From Cavia porcellus (Eukaryota > Chordata > Mammalia > Rodentia > Caviidae): a stretch of 64,000 nt of DNA. A program made the position numbers and the translations under genes. The DNA is taken from positions 101,971,123 to 102,035,122 of the forward strand of contig NW_026947486.1 of assembly GCF_034190915.1 (NCBI RefSeq). The letters are read 5' to 3'. Below the pieces are notes generated by a model, which searched no databases, had not been told where the DNA came from, and was given only the letters and a program-made list of their open reading frames with translations. This document shows, in pieces, positions 1 through 56,713 of this stretch (within the stretch, counting starts at the first letter, position 1; the number at the start of each line of letters is the position of its first letter).

Positions 1-292
1 TAGTATGTGAGTTATATTTTAATAAAGCTGTTATTAAACAGCTGATCAATATAGTTTTATAGAAGCTAGAAATAAGTTGATTTCATACCATCATATTCAG
101 GACTTCTATTCCATGCTTTAATTTTGAAGTAGATATTTTAAAATTTAAATCTGACCTTTTAGAGGTAGAAAAATTCAGTCAATCTACAAATAATATATCA
201 ACTTTCCAATTTGTTAAATGTATATTCTTTGGTCAGACATGTGCTTTGGGAATAAACCTGGAACGAATATGCACTTAAGTCTCATACATTGA

Positions 293-45731
<45,439 letters not shown>

Positions 45732-46082
45732 GCTTACTAATACGTAGTTATTTGTATAATTTGCACATGTGATCGTGAAGAAATTTGTACTACCTAAAAA
45801 GTCCTAGTGCATGTCTCTGAATGTGTAAGCTATATAAATACTATTTATATGGCATAGAAAGAATATAAATATCCTGTACAAGGCAGACTGTGAGCAAATG
45901 ATTCTTTTAAGTTTTGATGGCTGCACTATGTAGGCTGGATCTGTTAAGTTACTTTCACAGTGATGTTGTGTGTTCTGTTAGCTTTATGTCTCAGTTAAAG
46001 TATAAAAAGTGACAGATTTACTCTTTCTTATATTTACCTGACACTTATCCAGAGTACTGAGTTCTTGTGTTGTGAATTAAAT

Positions 46083-46131
46083 TTGTGTGTGTGCGCGCGC
46101 GTGCGTATGTGTGTGCATGTGTGTGCGCGTG
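46083..46131. repeat. GT/GC alternating tract in 3' UTR
   Basis: An imperfect run of GTGTGT and GCGCGC dinucleotides of about 49 bp. It is alternating purine-pyrimidine, hence Z-DNA prone, and probably length-polymorphic. Confidence 0.8.
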
Positions 46132-46597
46132 GTGAGGGAGGGAGAGGGACAAGGGGGTGTTACTTCCTAGGGAACCCAAGGAGGAGAGCTTCCTTTGTCG
46201 GGAAACTTCTGTTGATTGCTGCTGCTTTGGTTGTGACCTTTTTCTTTCCCTTTTCTCTGGTGGCCCACTGTGGTGCAAGGAACTGACAGCATTTTGATCT
46301 TCCCCATTCAGGTTGGGGAGTGAAGTGTAGGGGCCTTTCCCCCCTTGCTATGAAAGAACAGATTCATTGACCACCATACATTACTGTTCTGCAAGCAGGC
46401 TGCAAATGACCTCCAAGACCTTACTGCTTTGCTTCCAGGCCAAGACTGTAGGAGTTGGATCCAGCCGGCTTTGCCAAAGTACAGGTGTATATAGTTCAGG
46501 GCACTCGATTTACTTTTGCAGGGACTTGAGCAGGTGGAGAGGGAGCAGAGGGCAAGAAAGGAGTGAAGAGGATGTCAGAGGTCTCTCTTCCCAAATG

Positions 46598-46605
46598 TGT
46601 AAATA
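46598..46605 (+). promoter_or_regulatory. Pumilio response element in 3' UTR
   Basis: TGTAAATA matches the UGUANAUA consensus bound by PUM1/PUM2 and lies within the inferred 3' UTR. Function is inferred from the motif only. Confidence 0.4.
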
Positions 46606-47625
46606 TACCAGATAAGTTTAAATAAGAAATCTAATTGCTGCTTAATTTTTGATCATGTACGTTATCTGTATAGCAAGCCTTGTTGTCAGAAGTTTTTTAT
46701 AACGTTTAAATTGCTGCTCTTTAGCAGTCAAACAGGAGCAAAATGTAAAATTTTTAAACTTACTGTGTCATATTATCATTTGTTAGTCTGTAGTCGATGT
46801 GAAAAGTTAATTTATGAGTCTGTGATCATCCCATACTACACCGAAGGCAGCCATAAGAGTAATATGCTCTGGAGCATTTATGGTAAGGTGGCTCCTTTGT
46901 GTGCACTGGGTATTGTTGTCTTCATTGTCATGTTATTTTTAGCATTAAATACCTAAGCTGCCATATGAGTTTTTATTTTTACAGTCTTCAAGGAAGAGCA
47001 CAGAAAAATTTTGTGTTTCATATTCATAGTATGCAAGTGGATTCTATTTTGTAATGCTGAAAATACCTTTGTAATGCTGAAAAGTACATTGAACACTTGG
47101 AAGAGAAATACTTTTTGATGTTGATTCTGTTCATGACTCAGAAGAATAGTGTACACCCTGTGAATTTTTTTCCTCAGGTCTGTGTAGCATTGCCTTAAAT
47201 CTTACCCAATTAGAAAATCATTTTATTTAATGTGATATTAAAATTATTCACCAAAAGATCCTTCCAAACAAAACACATACTTGTTCTCCAAAAGAGTTCT
47301 GTGCTATCAAAAACACTCCTTGAGATTTTAAGGGAATTTTCATGTTGTACCCTTTAGTGGCAGCCTTGACTGTTGGCATAGCCATTTGTTATGTAGTGGT
47401 AGCGACTTTCCTGCTATGCAGGACTCCCTCCTGTGAAGTGTACGTTTTATATGATGTGTGCCTCTTCATGCGGTAAATAATTTCTTGTTAATGTATGTTT
47501 GAGGGGCTTTGAATGTCAGCGTTATTTACCTACAGAGGTATTCAAGTCGTAAAAGGTTACACAATAATTTAACAACTACCTTTTTTTATTCTGTCAGGTT
47601 ACTGAGCTCACTTTATGAAAATGGC

Positions 47626-47633
47626 TGTAAATA
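47626..47633 (+). promoter_or_regulatory. Second Pumilio response element in 3' UTR
   Basis: A second exact TGTAAATA about 1 kb downstream of the first, also inside the inferred 3' UTR. Binding is inferred from motif only. Confidence 0.4.
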
Positions 47634-48133
47634 CTTCGCATGACAAATTCTGTAACTTGTCTGTTTCAGCATGCATTAGGAAAATGATAACGCTTGAGTC
47701 CACTAAATCTGCCTTCAGTACTTTATCAAAGGGGAACCAAGCCTGCTGTGCGTATATCAGCATCTAGAAGATTCTCTTTGCCTCAAATCAATGTATACAT
47801 CTCCATGCAAAGAAGAGAAAACCATCTCTGCTCAGACACCTATCGGCTCAAGACACCTGAATGAACTTTGATGAAGTACAGCCTGAGTTACCATCATGCA
47901 CAAGTAGAACTGCTCTTGGACCTGTTTTCTGTTGTTTGCAGAACCTCCATGTTTGATTGACTTGAATGTTGCATCTTTTCAGGTTATTTTTAAGGTCTCA
48001 TGGCATTTATCCTAGTTGTCTGTGTTTGGCAATGTGCTGTTGAAGTAATAGACTTTTAATCTTTATGTATTTTTTGTTTTCCCTTGGAGTACTTGGACAG
48101 ATGTTATAGTGGTTTCTTTTAGGAAAAGCTGTC

Positions 48134-48139
48134 ATTAAA
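48134..48139 (+). terminator. SLC9A6: Distal poly(A) signal ATTAAA of SLC9A6
   Basis: This is the common ATTAAA variant, about 2.4 kb past the stop, which agrees with the 3' UTR length of mammalian SLC9A6 mRNA. The exact cleavage site cannot be read from sequence alone. Confidence 0.6.
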
Positions 48140-48155
48140 ATTACAGCCTTGCAAA

Positions 48156-48935
48156 TAACCACTCACTGTATTGAGTCACTGCTTATTCTAGACAGACATA
48201 AAAAACGCTGACTTCATTTATTTTTTTACCTGTACACCTACTGGAAAAGGGGGCAGGCTGATGTTTTAAAAAGAAACAAAATCTCACAGAAATAGCCTTA
48301 TGAGGTGGCAAAGTTTTGCTGCTTATAGGCAAGGTTGGATATATTTGCTTATGGTCACATTTGGACCATTTAAGAAATACAGGTGAAAGCAGTCGAATTC
48401 CGTTAGGAATTTGTAGCCTGTTAGCTCAGAAGCAGAGAATGTCATGAACATATTAATTCCATTATATGCTTCTGTATCCAGTTTGGGCAACTATTCCATG
48501 TGTGCTTGAAAGCAAGCATGATGACACAATCCTTCCTCTGAGTTAAAGATACGTCTCCCTTTTTGTACGTGTGATGCTTTGTAGGTTAATTTGGTGACAA
48601 GAGCTTTGTCTGGTTCATGGCACCAGCCATTCTCTGTTCAGTTTTGTCACCATCTACTCCAGCATCTTTGCTCACAGCCCAGTGAGATCCACAGGTAGGA
48701 GCTTGTATGCAGTAGGCTCTTTGCTTGAACTGACTCAGATTTTCTCATACAACACAGAAAGCCCTGCCTTGGATTTGAGCAGATGTGTTAGGTAACCCAG
48801 CACTGGAGTGGAAGCAAGTGAAAGTATAGTTATTTTGACTTTTATCAGAAGGCTCTTGATAAGAAGTACACCATCAAGATGATGCAAGATGAGTCTTGAA
48901 AATGAATTGGAAATGATAACAATGGTTCCCCTTCC
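48156..48935. other. Downstream flank, nothing recognised
   Basis: Unique-looking sequence after the inferred SLC9A6 cleavage site. No gene, repeat or RNA gene could be supported. Confidence 0.5.
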
Positions 48936-48937
48936 TT

Positions 48938-49118
48938 TGTTTTTTTCAGTGGGGATTGAACCCAATTCTTGCCACTGAACTACATCCCTGCGCCCCTTTT
49001 TTATTTTGGGACAGGGTCATGCTGAATTGCCCAGGCTGGGCACAAATTTGTGATTCTCTTTACCTCAGCCTCTCAAAGTGCTGCAATTACAGGTGTGTAC
49101 CACTACACCAAGCTTTGC
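48938..49118 (-). mobile_element. Composite ID + B1 SINE
   Basis: Antisense ID part (cagtggggattgaacccaat ... actacatccctgcgcccc) plus B1 part (gggacagggtcatgctgaat ... caaagtgctgcaattacagg). Confidence 0.75.
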
Positions 49119-49295
49119 TTCCCATTTTTGAGCCTCTCAGGTACAGGCTATGTGTATATAAGGTATTTTTAATCTATATTTTAATTCAGCCTTAACCATC
49201 CATGAGAGTACATTCCTTTCTGCCTTCACGGAAGAAATTGAGGTCCAGAGATACTGTCATATGTCTAGTTAGTCACAGAGGTAAGACTCAAATCC

Positions 49296-49472
49296 AGTCT
49301 GAATTTGAACCCAGGGCCTTTGCACCAAGCTACATCTCAGCCTTTTATTTTATATCCTGAGATAGGATCTTACTAAGTCACTACGTTGCCAAGACTGGAC
49401 TCAAACTTGGAGTCCGGCTGTCTTAGCCTCCCAGGGTGTGGGATTACCAGTGGGAGCCACTATGCCCAGCCA
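49296..49472 (-). mobile_element. Composite ID + B1 SINE
   Basis: Antisense ID part (tttgaacccagggcctttgc ... agctacatctcagcc) plus B1 part (ctgagataggatcttactaa ... cactatgcccagcc). Confidence 0.75.
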
Positions 49473-49849
49473 AAGCCCAAATTCTCATTATTCTGTTAGC
49501 TCCATAGGCAGGTTCCACATTCAGTAATCAATCTTGAGAATAAGCAGGGACAGTGAAGGGAATTTCAGACTTCAGGCCTGCGACCTACCACCTGCTTATC
49601 AGGACAGGGTGGGGCACGGAGTTGCAGCTCTCTCCCTCCATTTGGTACCCTGTTGGTTGCAGGGCATGAGTTCCCCTGGTTAGGAGGGTTCTCCTGTTTC
49701 TAGCCAAGTACCTGCCTGTGTCTGATCTGGTCCATGGGTAAGGAAACGTGGCTAACAGCATTCCTTCACGCTCTACCCCCCAACCTTTCCAACCACAGGG
49801 CCATCTGCTATGGCAGAGCTTACAGTCATGAACAGTGGATTTACATCAC

Positions 49850-49990
49850 ATCATTTAGTGAAAACCCTGGAGTTTGGAGTTCTCCAGGCTCTGCTACTTG
49901 CTTATTGTGTAATACTGACCAGTGACTTGACATTAGCCTCTTGGCTTAAGCCCATCAAAGAGATACCTGAGAATTTACTTTGTGTTAACA
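49850..49990 (+). mobile_element. MIR-like fragment
   Basis: Sense: tggagtttggagttctccag then gctctgctacttgcttattg, resembling the MIR core. Weak. Confidence 0.4.
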
Positions 49991-49999
49991 CACAGTGCA

Positions 50000-50870
50000 G
50001 ATAGCAGCAAACAGCTGAACAACAGTCCAGGCTATCTGGAAGGGTGTTCTTCAGGAGTATGGAGTTCTTGGGGATCATTTAGGCAAGAAGGACCAATTGT
50101 CTTCTAGTAGGGAAATACTGGTCTTAAGTAATCAAATAACCTCCAATACAATAATCATAAGTCCTTTGATGGAAAAGTATAGGGCACTATATGAGGATAC
50201 TATAATCTGGTGGTGCAGGAACCGGAGGTGATTTTCCTGATCGAGTGATATTTAAGCTTAGATCTCACAATGAAGGGAAGAGAAGTGAGGATGAGGGGCA
50301 CTGGGAGCAATGTGGACAGTGACCTATAGTTAAATGTCCCACAAAGTAGTCCTTCAGTCAAGTTCTCTATTTAGTGACAGAAACACATGTCCTGTGCTAC
50401 ATACATACATGAATAAAACAGATGAGTGCCTACACTCATAGCATCTAAATACTAGTATGGAAGACAGTAATTAGGAAGCAATGCGCACAATGAGGAGTAC
50501 CCTGAACAAAATCCGCGCCCTGTAGTTCCCTCCCCATCCTCCAGTTGTGCTGGGTCACCAAGAGGGCAAGTCCACCTCTTCATGTTGCTGCCTTCTGGCA
50601 TTTGAGAAGAGAAGCAGGTGTGTCTGTCCTCAGTTTTTCTGTCCCCAGGATAAACAACCCCATTCCCTTTCTATCTTCCAAACATCCTTACCAGAACTCC
50701 AGTCTTCTCCATATGTCTTTTAATATGCCAAGACCAGTCTGGCTCGGTTTCCTAGCTGCACCACATCCTCATCTTGTAGTCAGCACAGAAGTCTGGGCCA
50801 GCACCCTGCCCTTGAGGAGTTCACATTGCAGACTGATTGAGCCAACTATAACACACCAAAACACCATATT
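50000..50870. other. Flank without recognised gene
   Basis: Some L2/MIR-like texture around 50340-50500, otherwise unassigned. The 154-codon open frame 50545-51009 is carried by the GA repeat and looks non-coding. Confidence 0.4.

Positions 50871-50872
<2 letters not shown>

Positions 50873-50925
<53 letters not shown>
50873..50925. repeat. (GA)n microsatellite
   Basis: About 50 bp of uninterrupted GA dinucleotides, likely to be length-polymorphic. Confidence 0.95.
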
Positions 50926-50927
<2 letters not shown>

Positions 50928-51309
50928 CATACCAATTAGTGAAAATGAGGATACATTCCAAATGGGAGTTGTGACAGTGAGTAACAGGCATGAGGTGGGG
51001 CAGCTTTAGAGGTGGCAGTCAAGAGTCCTTGCCTAAGGGGGCCCATTGAAACCAAGACTTGAAAGAGCCAGCCGCTGGGCAGAAAACAAAATAAGTGTGA
51101 AAAGTTCTGGTTCAGGGTATGTGCTCAATGAATGCTTGTTGACAGGGACAGAAATGTCCTCCTGACCCTGAATCATCCAGAGTTTGAAGTCCAGCATATC
51201 TGAATGGCAGAATCAAGAGACACCCTAGCCCTGCTTGCCACTGGGTATTTTTAGGAGGCCAGCTAAATTTTTCTGTGCCTGATTCTTTCTTTATAAAAAT
51301 GATGACTGT

Positions 51310-51390
51310 TCACAGATTTGGTAAATATTTATTGAGCTACTATCATGTGCCAGGCACTGTGGTAGGTACTGGGTTGTGATTCCAGCCCCA
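51310..51390. mobile_element. L2/MIR-type fragment
   Basis: tattgagctactatcatgtg then ccaggcactgtggtaggtac, the conserved 3' text shared by MIR/L2-type repeats. Confidence 0.45.
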
Positions 51391-52538
51391 AGTAGCTGCC
51401 AAGCCTGTTAAGGGATCAGATGATGTGATGTACATTGAAATATTCTGCCTGGGATTCAGAAGACTTTTGAAACCAAGGTTGAGTGTTCTGTATGGTTTTG
51501 CTGATGAGGTGCTATTTGAGTAAAATGTGGAAAACTCTGCAGACTGTGCAGCTCCCCTGGGCTGCTTTCCTTCAGAATCTTCAGTTCGGCAAGCTGGAGG
51601 CATCCCAAGTGGTTGTCACAGTGAAGATGGAGCTCAGAACTGAAGCTGTCATGGTGGAGTCTGAACTCCATGAGACCTGAAAATTTCTGGCCAATTCTGC
51701 CAACAGAAAGAACTGTCCTTTAATGTGAACCCCTATTGCACTCGCAGCTTGGGGATGTCCTGTTTTCTGTGTCCTGAATCTGCTTCTTTTCTACTTGGTG
51801 CCGCACAGTACCCACTAGGTCCTACCACAGAAACATGGTTATTTTGTTGTGCAAGTTATTTCTTTTGCAGTGATGGGAAAATGTATCAAAAGCTTTGTGA
51901 GCATTTCTTGGAAACAAGGTTTAATTTCTCCAGATTTGTTGGAACTGAAATGGGTTCACTGTGTGTTTCAAATACTAATCCTAGACAAATTGCTTGAGAA
52001 AGGTTCAATTCTTGGTTGCTTTGGGAGTCACGAGGCTTTATTGCATGATTTTGTTTTATTGTTCATTTGAATTTCCTATACAGCTGTGTTCCCATGTGGA
52101 CTAAGCAGAAAGCAATATGAGGTGTTTTGTTCGTCTGAAAAATCTGGAAGACTTCTGTCTCAGATAATGGAAGCTGCCTGTTTTTTTCCATCTCAGATCT
52201 GGTTTGTTGTGAGAAAGGAAGGTGATAGCAATTAGACCCCCCAATTGTGCTACAAAATTGGTTTTTTAACACTTTCTCAAAACTGAACAAAGTCTCGTTT
52301 TCTAAGATGAACCAGGAGATTGATACTTAAAATATTTCTGTCAACTATTATTTTATTTACTGACTTCCAGTCAATAGGCACTGAGCCCCTCACCTGGACT
52401 AACCCCTGGGCCAGCCACTGGGGACAGGGAGGTGACTGAATCATGATTTCAATTTAAGGAGAATGCAGCTGGCTACCACGTTTCCTTGAAAATAATACCA
52501 AGTCAGAAAATAAGTTCCAGCATGATTTTAGAAAAGAT

Positions 52539-52628
52539 ATCCCCTGAAAATGAGACTTTAGATCTTTTGGAGCAGAACTTACTAAGTTTTAGAAATTTAA
52601 TAAGTCGCAGGGCTCATTTTTCAGGGGA
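52539..52628. repeat. 90-bp imperfect inverted repeat (MITE-like)
   Basis: The arms tcccctgaaaatgag (52539-) and ctcatttttcagggga (-52628) are complementary apart from one base, with about 60 bp between them. Confidence 0.6.
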
Positions 52629-52727
52629 TTTCTGAATTGCAAGAAGTTGTAAAACATTACAATTGTGTGAGCAGCATTAGAATGGTGCTGTCTTATGGAA
52701 TTCCATTCCCTCATGTTGCTGCACGTG

Positions 52728-53167
52728 GTAGGCAGAACATGATCCTCTAATAGTGTCCACAGCTTAGTCCCTGGAATTTAGGAATATGTTAGGTTACATG
52801 GCAAAGAGAATTCAGGAATTAAGACTGCTAATTAGGTGATCTTAAGATGGAAAGTGTGTCCTAATCATCCAGATGGGCCCAATCTAATCGCGCAGGCCTT
52901 TAAAACTGGGGATCTTTTCTTAGAAGAGAGGTGACAGCAGAAGCAAAATGAGAGAGATGCAACAGTGCTGGGTTTTAAGCCCGCTAGAAGCTGGAAGAGA
53001 CAATGAATAGATTCAGCCCTAGATTCTCCGAAAGGAATGCGGCCTTGACGATCCATATCTTTACCCCTTGGAGATCCTTGTCAGACTTTTGTTCTACAGA
53101 AGCTGTCTTGTTTCATGTCACTAAGTTTGTGGTGATTTGTTATGGCAGCAATAGAAAATGAACACAC
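52728..53167 (+). mobile_element. MLT1-type LTR (ERVL-MaLR)
   Basis: Sense MLT1 landmarks in order: gtaggcagaacatgatcctc, gaatatgttaggttacatgg, catccagatgggcccaatct, ctagaagctggaagagacaa, cactaagtttgtggtgattt then gttatggcagcaatagaaaa. A solo copy with no partner seen. Confidence 0.7.
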
Positions 53168-53685
53168 TGCCTTTGAGGGAAAGCGTCCTGGCTCAGTTAC
53201 TATGGAGTGTGCCAAAAAAAGAGTGGACATCAAGAAAAGAAAAACTTGCATAAGTACTTCTATACTAAATTTATTGAGACGCCATGAGATTAATACAAGT
53301 TACTTTTGGCCTCTATAATTACAAGGGGTGCTCAAAGCTGTGGCCATTAGTTTCCAGACATTTAGTAGTATGGCAAACTACTGAAGTGTGTATACATTTT
53401 TGGCAGATTTTATTTTATTCTGAATGTCTGTTTTGCACCAGGCACTGTGTATGGCGCCTTGCAAACAGAACTGAGACAGTCCCACAGTTCCCAGCCTGGT
53501 CGGGGAGACCTAGTTAGTCAGGGTGTATGATCTTTTTGATGATTTGTCACATTGTTTGCCAGTATCTTGTTGAATATTTTTGTATCTATATTCATTAGAG
53601 AACCTAGCCTATAGTTGCAATTTTTGATTGGACTCTTGTCTGGTTTGGAGATCATGATAATGTTAGCTTCTGAGAATCATTTTGA

Positions 53686-53805
53686 AAGTGCCCCTTCCAG
53701 GGCTGGGGATTTAGCTCAGTGGCATAAGTGCCTGCCTTGCAAGCACATGGTTGTGAGTTCAATCCCTAGTACCGATAAAAAAAAAAAAAAGTAAGTGCTT
53801 CTTCC
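53686..53805 (+). mobile_element. ID SINE nested in L1
   Basis: Sense, near consensus: ggctggggatttagctcagt ... tcaatccctagtacc plus A14. Flanked by aagtgccccttcc / aagtgcttcttcc. Confidence 0.9.
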
Positions 53806-54244
53806 TTGTTAGTTTCTTTAAAAAATTTGAGGAGTATTAGCTTAGAGCTTCCCTGAAGCTATTGTAGAATTGGCTGAGAATGCAGTAGTTTCTGGGTTTT
53901 TCTTATTTGGTAGTTTTTTAAAATTAATTTTTCTTTTTTTAAATTTCTGCTTCAATTTCATTGCCTATTCTTGGATTGCTCAAGATTTTCAACTTTTTTT
54001 GGTTCAATTTAGGCAATTCATATATATCTAGTAGTCTTTCTGTTTCTTCTGAGCTCTCTAGTTGTTTGGCATATATATTTGTGGAGTAGCTGCTAATAAT
54101 TTTCTGGATTTCAGCAGTGTCCACTGTGATTTCACGTTTTTCATTTCTAAATACATTAATTTGTGTCTGTTCTTTCTTTTTTTGTTAAGATTGGCTAAGG
54201 ATTTTTCTATTTTATTTATTCTTTCAAAAAACCAGCTCCTTGAC

Positions 54245-54371
54245 TCATTGATTCTTTGTTTTGTTTTGTTTTGTTTTTTGGTACTGGGGATCGAACTCAC
54301 AACCTCATGCTTGCCAGGCAAGCACTTGTGCTGCTGAGCTAAATCTCCGGCCCTGATCATTGATTCTTTGT
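54245..54371 (-). mobile_element. ID SINE nested in L1, perfect 15-bp duplication
   Basis: Antisense: ttggtactggggatcgaact ... gagctaaatctccggccc. The direct repeat tcattgattctttgt is perfect (54245-54259, 54357-54371). It splits the L1 ORF2 reading frame. Confidence 0.93.
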
Positions 54372-54483
54372 ATTTATTTTTTTTAGTCTCCACTTCACTA
54401 ATTTCTGTTCTGATCTTTATCACTTTCTTCTTTATACAAGTTCTGGGTTTGGATTTTTCTTGTTTTTGTAAGATATTAAGATG

Positions 54484-54596
54484 CATCATTAGGTTTTTGT
54501 GGTTTTTTTGGTACTGAGGATGGAACTCATGACCTCACACCTGTCAGACAGGTGTTTGTGCTGCTGAATTAAATCACTAACCCACATCATTAGGTT
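54484..54596 (-). mobile_element. ID SINE nested in L1
   Basis: Antisense: ttggtactgaggatggaact ... gaattaaatcactaaccc. The 12-bp direct repeat catcattaggtt is perfect (54484-54495, 54585-54596). Confidence 0.9.
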
Positions 54597-54781
54597 AGTT
54601 CCTTCGCCTTGTTCTATCTTTTCACCACTATCAACTTCCCTAATAGAACTTTTTCATTGTGTCCCATAAATTCTGGTATATTGTACTGGCATTATAATTT
54701 AATTCTCAAAACTGTCTTATTTCTTCCTTAATTTCCACTGTGACTTATTGATTATTCAAGAGTGTGTTATTTAATTTCCAT

Positions 54782-54918
54782 ATGTTTGCATAGGCTCTGA
54801 CTGGGGATTTAACTCAGTGGCACAAGTGCCTGCCCAGCAAGTGCAAAGTCGTGAGTTCGATCCTCAGTACCAAAAAAAAAAAAAAAAAAAAAAAGGTAAC
54901 ATGTTTGCATAGGCTCTG
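54782..54918 (+). mobile_element. ID SINE nested in L1, 18-bp duplication
   Basis: Sense: ctggggatttaactcagtgg ... tcgatcctcagtacc plus a long A run. The direct repeat atgtttgcataggctctg is perfect (54782-54799, 54901-54918). Confidence 0.95.
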
Positions 54919-55104
54919 TGCTTTCTTTTGCTATTAGTTTCTAGTTTTATTGCACCATTTTGATAATATGTAGGGTGAAATTTCAATTCTTTTACATTTA
55001 CTTCAGGACAGTTTATTAGCTAGTATGTGGTCTATTTGGAGAAAGGACCAAATGTGGCTGAAAATAATGTGTATTCTGTCGTTATTGGGTGGAACACTCT
55101 GTAT

Positions 55105-55281
55105 ATATCTTTTCTTTTCTTTGTCTTTTTGAGACAAGGTCTCACTATGCAGTTCAGGTTGGCCTTAAACTCACTTTGTAGCCCAGGCTAGTCTCGAACT
55201 CGCAGCAATCCTCCTGCCTCAGCCTCTCAAGTGCTGGGATTACAAGCGTGAGCCACCATGCCTGGCTTATGTCTTTTCTTT
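55105..55281 (-). mobile_element. B1 SINE nested in L1
   Basis: Antisense near-full-length B1: gagacaaggtctcactatgc ... gtgctgggattacaagcgtg then agccaccatgcctggc. Flanked by similar tcttttcttt repeats. Confidence 0.88.
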
Positions 55282-56272
55282 GAAGGTTTGGTTTAACTCT
55301 GATATTTCTTTGTTTGGCTTTTTAAAAATTTAACCTGTTTATTTGTGATACTGCGGTATTGAGATCCCCTACTACAAATGTATTGAGGCTTATCTGATCT
55401 TTTATGTTCTTCAGAGTTTGTATTTTGAAATTGGATGCACCATGGTTTGGTGCATATGTGTTTGTAATCATTGTCTCTTCCTGTCGAATACTTCTATTAA
55501 TATGTAATGTCTTTTGCCTCTTTCAATTAGCTTTGGCTTGAAATCTACTTTGCTTGAAAATAGGATGACTAGTTTTGCTTGTTTTCTGGTTCCTGTTGTG
55601 TGGATTATTGTTGTAGATTTTTTTCTTTTCTAGTCTATGGATTTCTTTTGGCATTAAATTAGTTTCATATATATAGCATACCATTGGATTTTGTTTCTTG
55701 ATTCATTCTGCTAATTTTTGTCTTTTGGTTGGTTAGTTAAGACTATTGACATTGATATTTATAAGTGATAGATATTATTTGATATCTATCCTTGTATTTT
55801 CTGTTGCTATTTTAATTTTTTTTGCCTTCTACTTAATTACTACCCCTGCCTGATATATTCTTTTTATTGGACCTTTTGGCATTGTTAGATTCATTGTTTC
55901 CTTCTAGGATATCCTTAAGAATTTTTTGGAGTTTTAGTTTGGTGGTCATGAGTTTCTTTAGGTTTTCTTTATCATGGAAGTATCTTATTTCTCCATAAAT
56001 TTTGAAAGAGAATTTTGTAGGATAAAGCAGTCTGGGTTAGAACTTGTTTTCTTTAAGAGTTTAAAACATTCATTTCATGCTTTCCTTTCCTTTAATGTTG
56101 TATTGAGAAATGTTTCTGTTGTTATTCTGATAGGTGTTCCTTTATAGATGATTCATTGCTTTCCATTAGTAGCCTTTAATATTCTGTTCTCATATTTCTA
56201 GTATTGTAATTATTATGTGATGTGGAGCATTTTTTTTTCTGATCATGGCTATTTGGGATTCTGCCATACTTG

Positions 56273-56409
56273 ACTTAACTGTAGTTTTTTTTTTACACTT
56301 TTTTTTCTTTTTCCTTTTTACCGGTACCGGGGATCGAACTCATGACCGCCTGCTTGCAAGGCAGATGCTTATGCCGCTGAGCTAAATCCCCAGCCCCAAC
56401 TTAAGTGTA
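56273..56409 (-). mobile_element. ID SINE nested in L1
   Basis: Antisense: ccggtaccggggatcgaact ... gagctaaatccccagcccc. Flanked by acttaactgta / acttaagtgta (one mismatch). Confidence 0.85.
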
Positions 56410-56515
56410 TGTTAAATTCTTTTTCCATGTCTGAAAAGTTTTCTGCTATTACTTGTGCAAATGGATTTTTAAACCCCTTTTGTGCTGTTATCTGTTTTTT
56501 CATTAATTCCAATTA

Positions 56516-56713
56516 CAGTGGTACCTCAGTTCATGAACACTTTTGTTTGTGAACAATTTGGTTTGCAAACAAAAGTGTTAGGTAAAATTTTCTTTGTGAA
56601 CTCTGCATTAGGTGACAGACATAGTCACGGCTATCTTTCCTTCATGAACACAAACGCAGCCATCTTTTCCAGAATCATGGAACAATTTAAGTTCATGAAC
56701 TGAGGTATCATTG
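56516..56713. mobile_element. 198-bp Tigger/pogo-like MITE nested in L1
   Basis: The terminal inverted repeats CAGTGGTACCTCAGTTCATG and CAATGATACCTCAGTTCATG (the latter read on the minus strand) match at 18 of 20 positions. TA dinucleotides at 56514-56515 and 56714-56715 are the target-site duplication. A second, internal inverted repeat (cacttttgtttgtgaac / gtttgcaaacaaaagtg) lies near the left end. It is too short to encode a transposase. Confidence 0.9.

Larger units (their letters stand above)
45732..48155 (+). other. SLC9A6: SLC9A6 3' UTR
   Basis: About 2.4 kb from the stop codon to an inferred cleavage site just after the ATTAAA at 48134-48139. I recognised no SINE or LINE in it, in contrast to the sequence after it. 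It contains an alternating purine-pyrimidine GT/GC tract (46083-46131), two Pumilio-type TGTAAATA octamers (46598, 47626) and earlier possible poly(A) signals (ATTAAA near 46076 and 46941). Confidence 0.8.

Noticed and set aside
50545..51009. 154-codon open frame with an Arg-Glu run
   Set aside because: The run is the (GA)n microsatellite in translation. The rest shows no homology.
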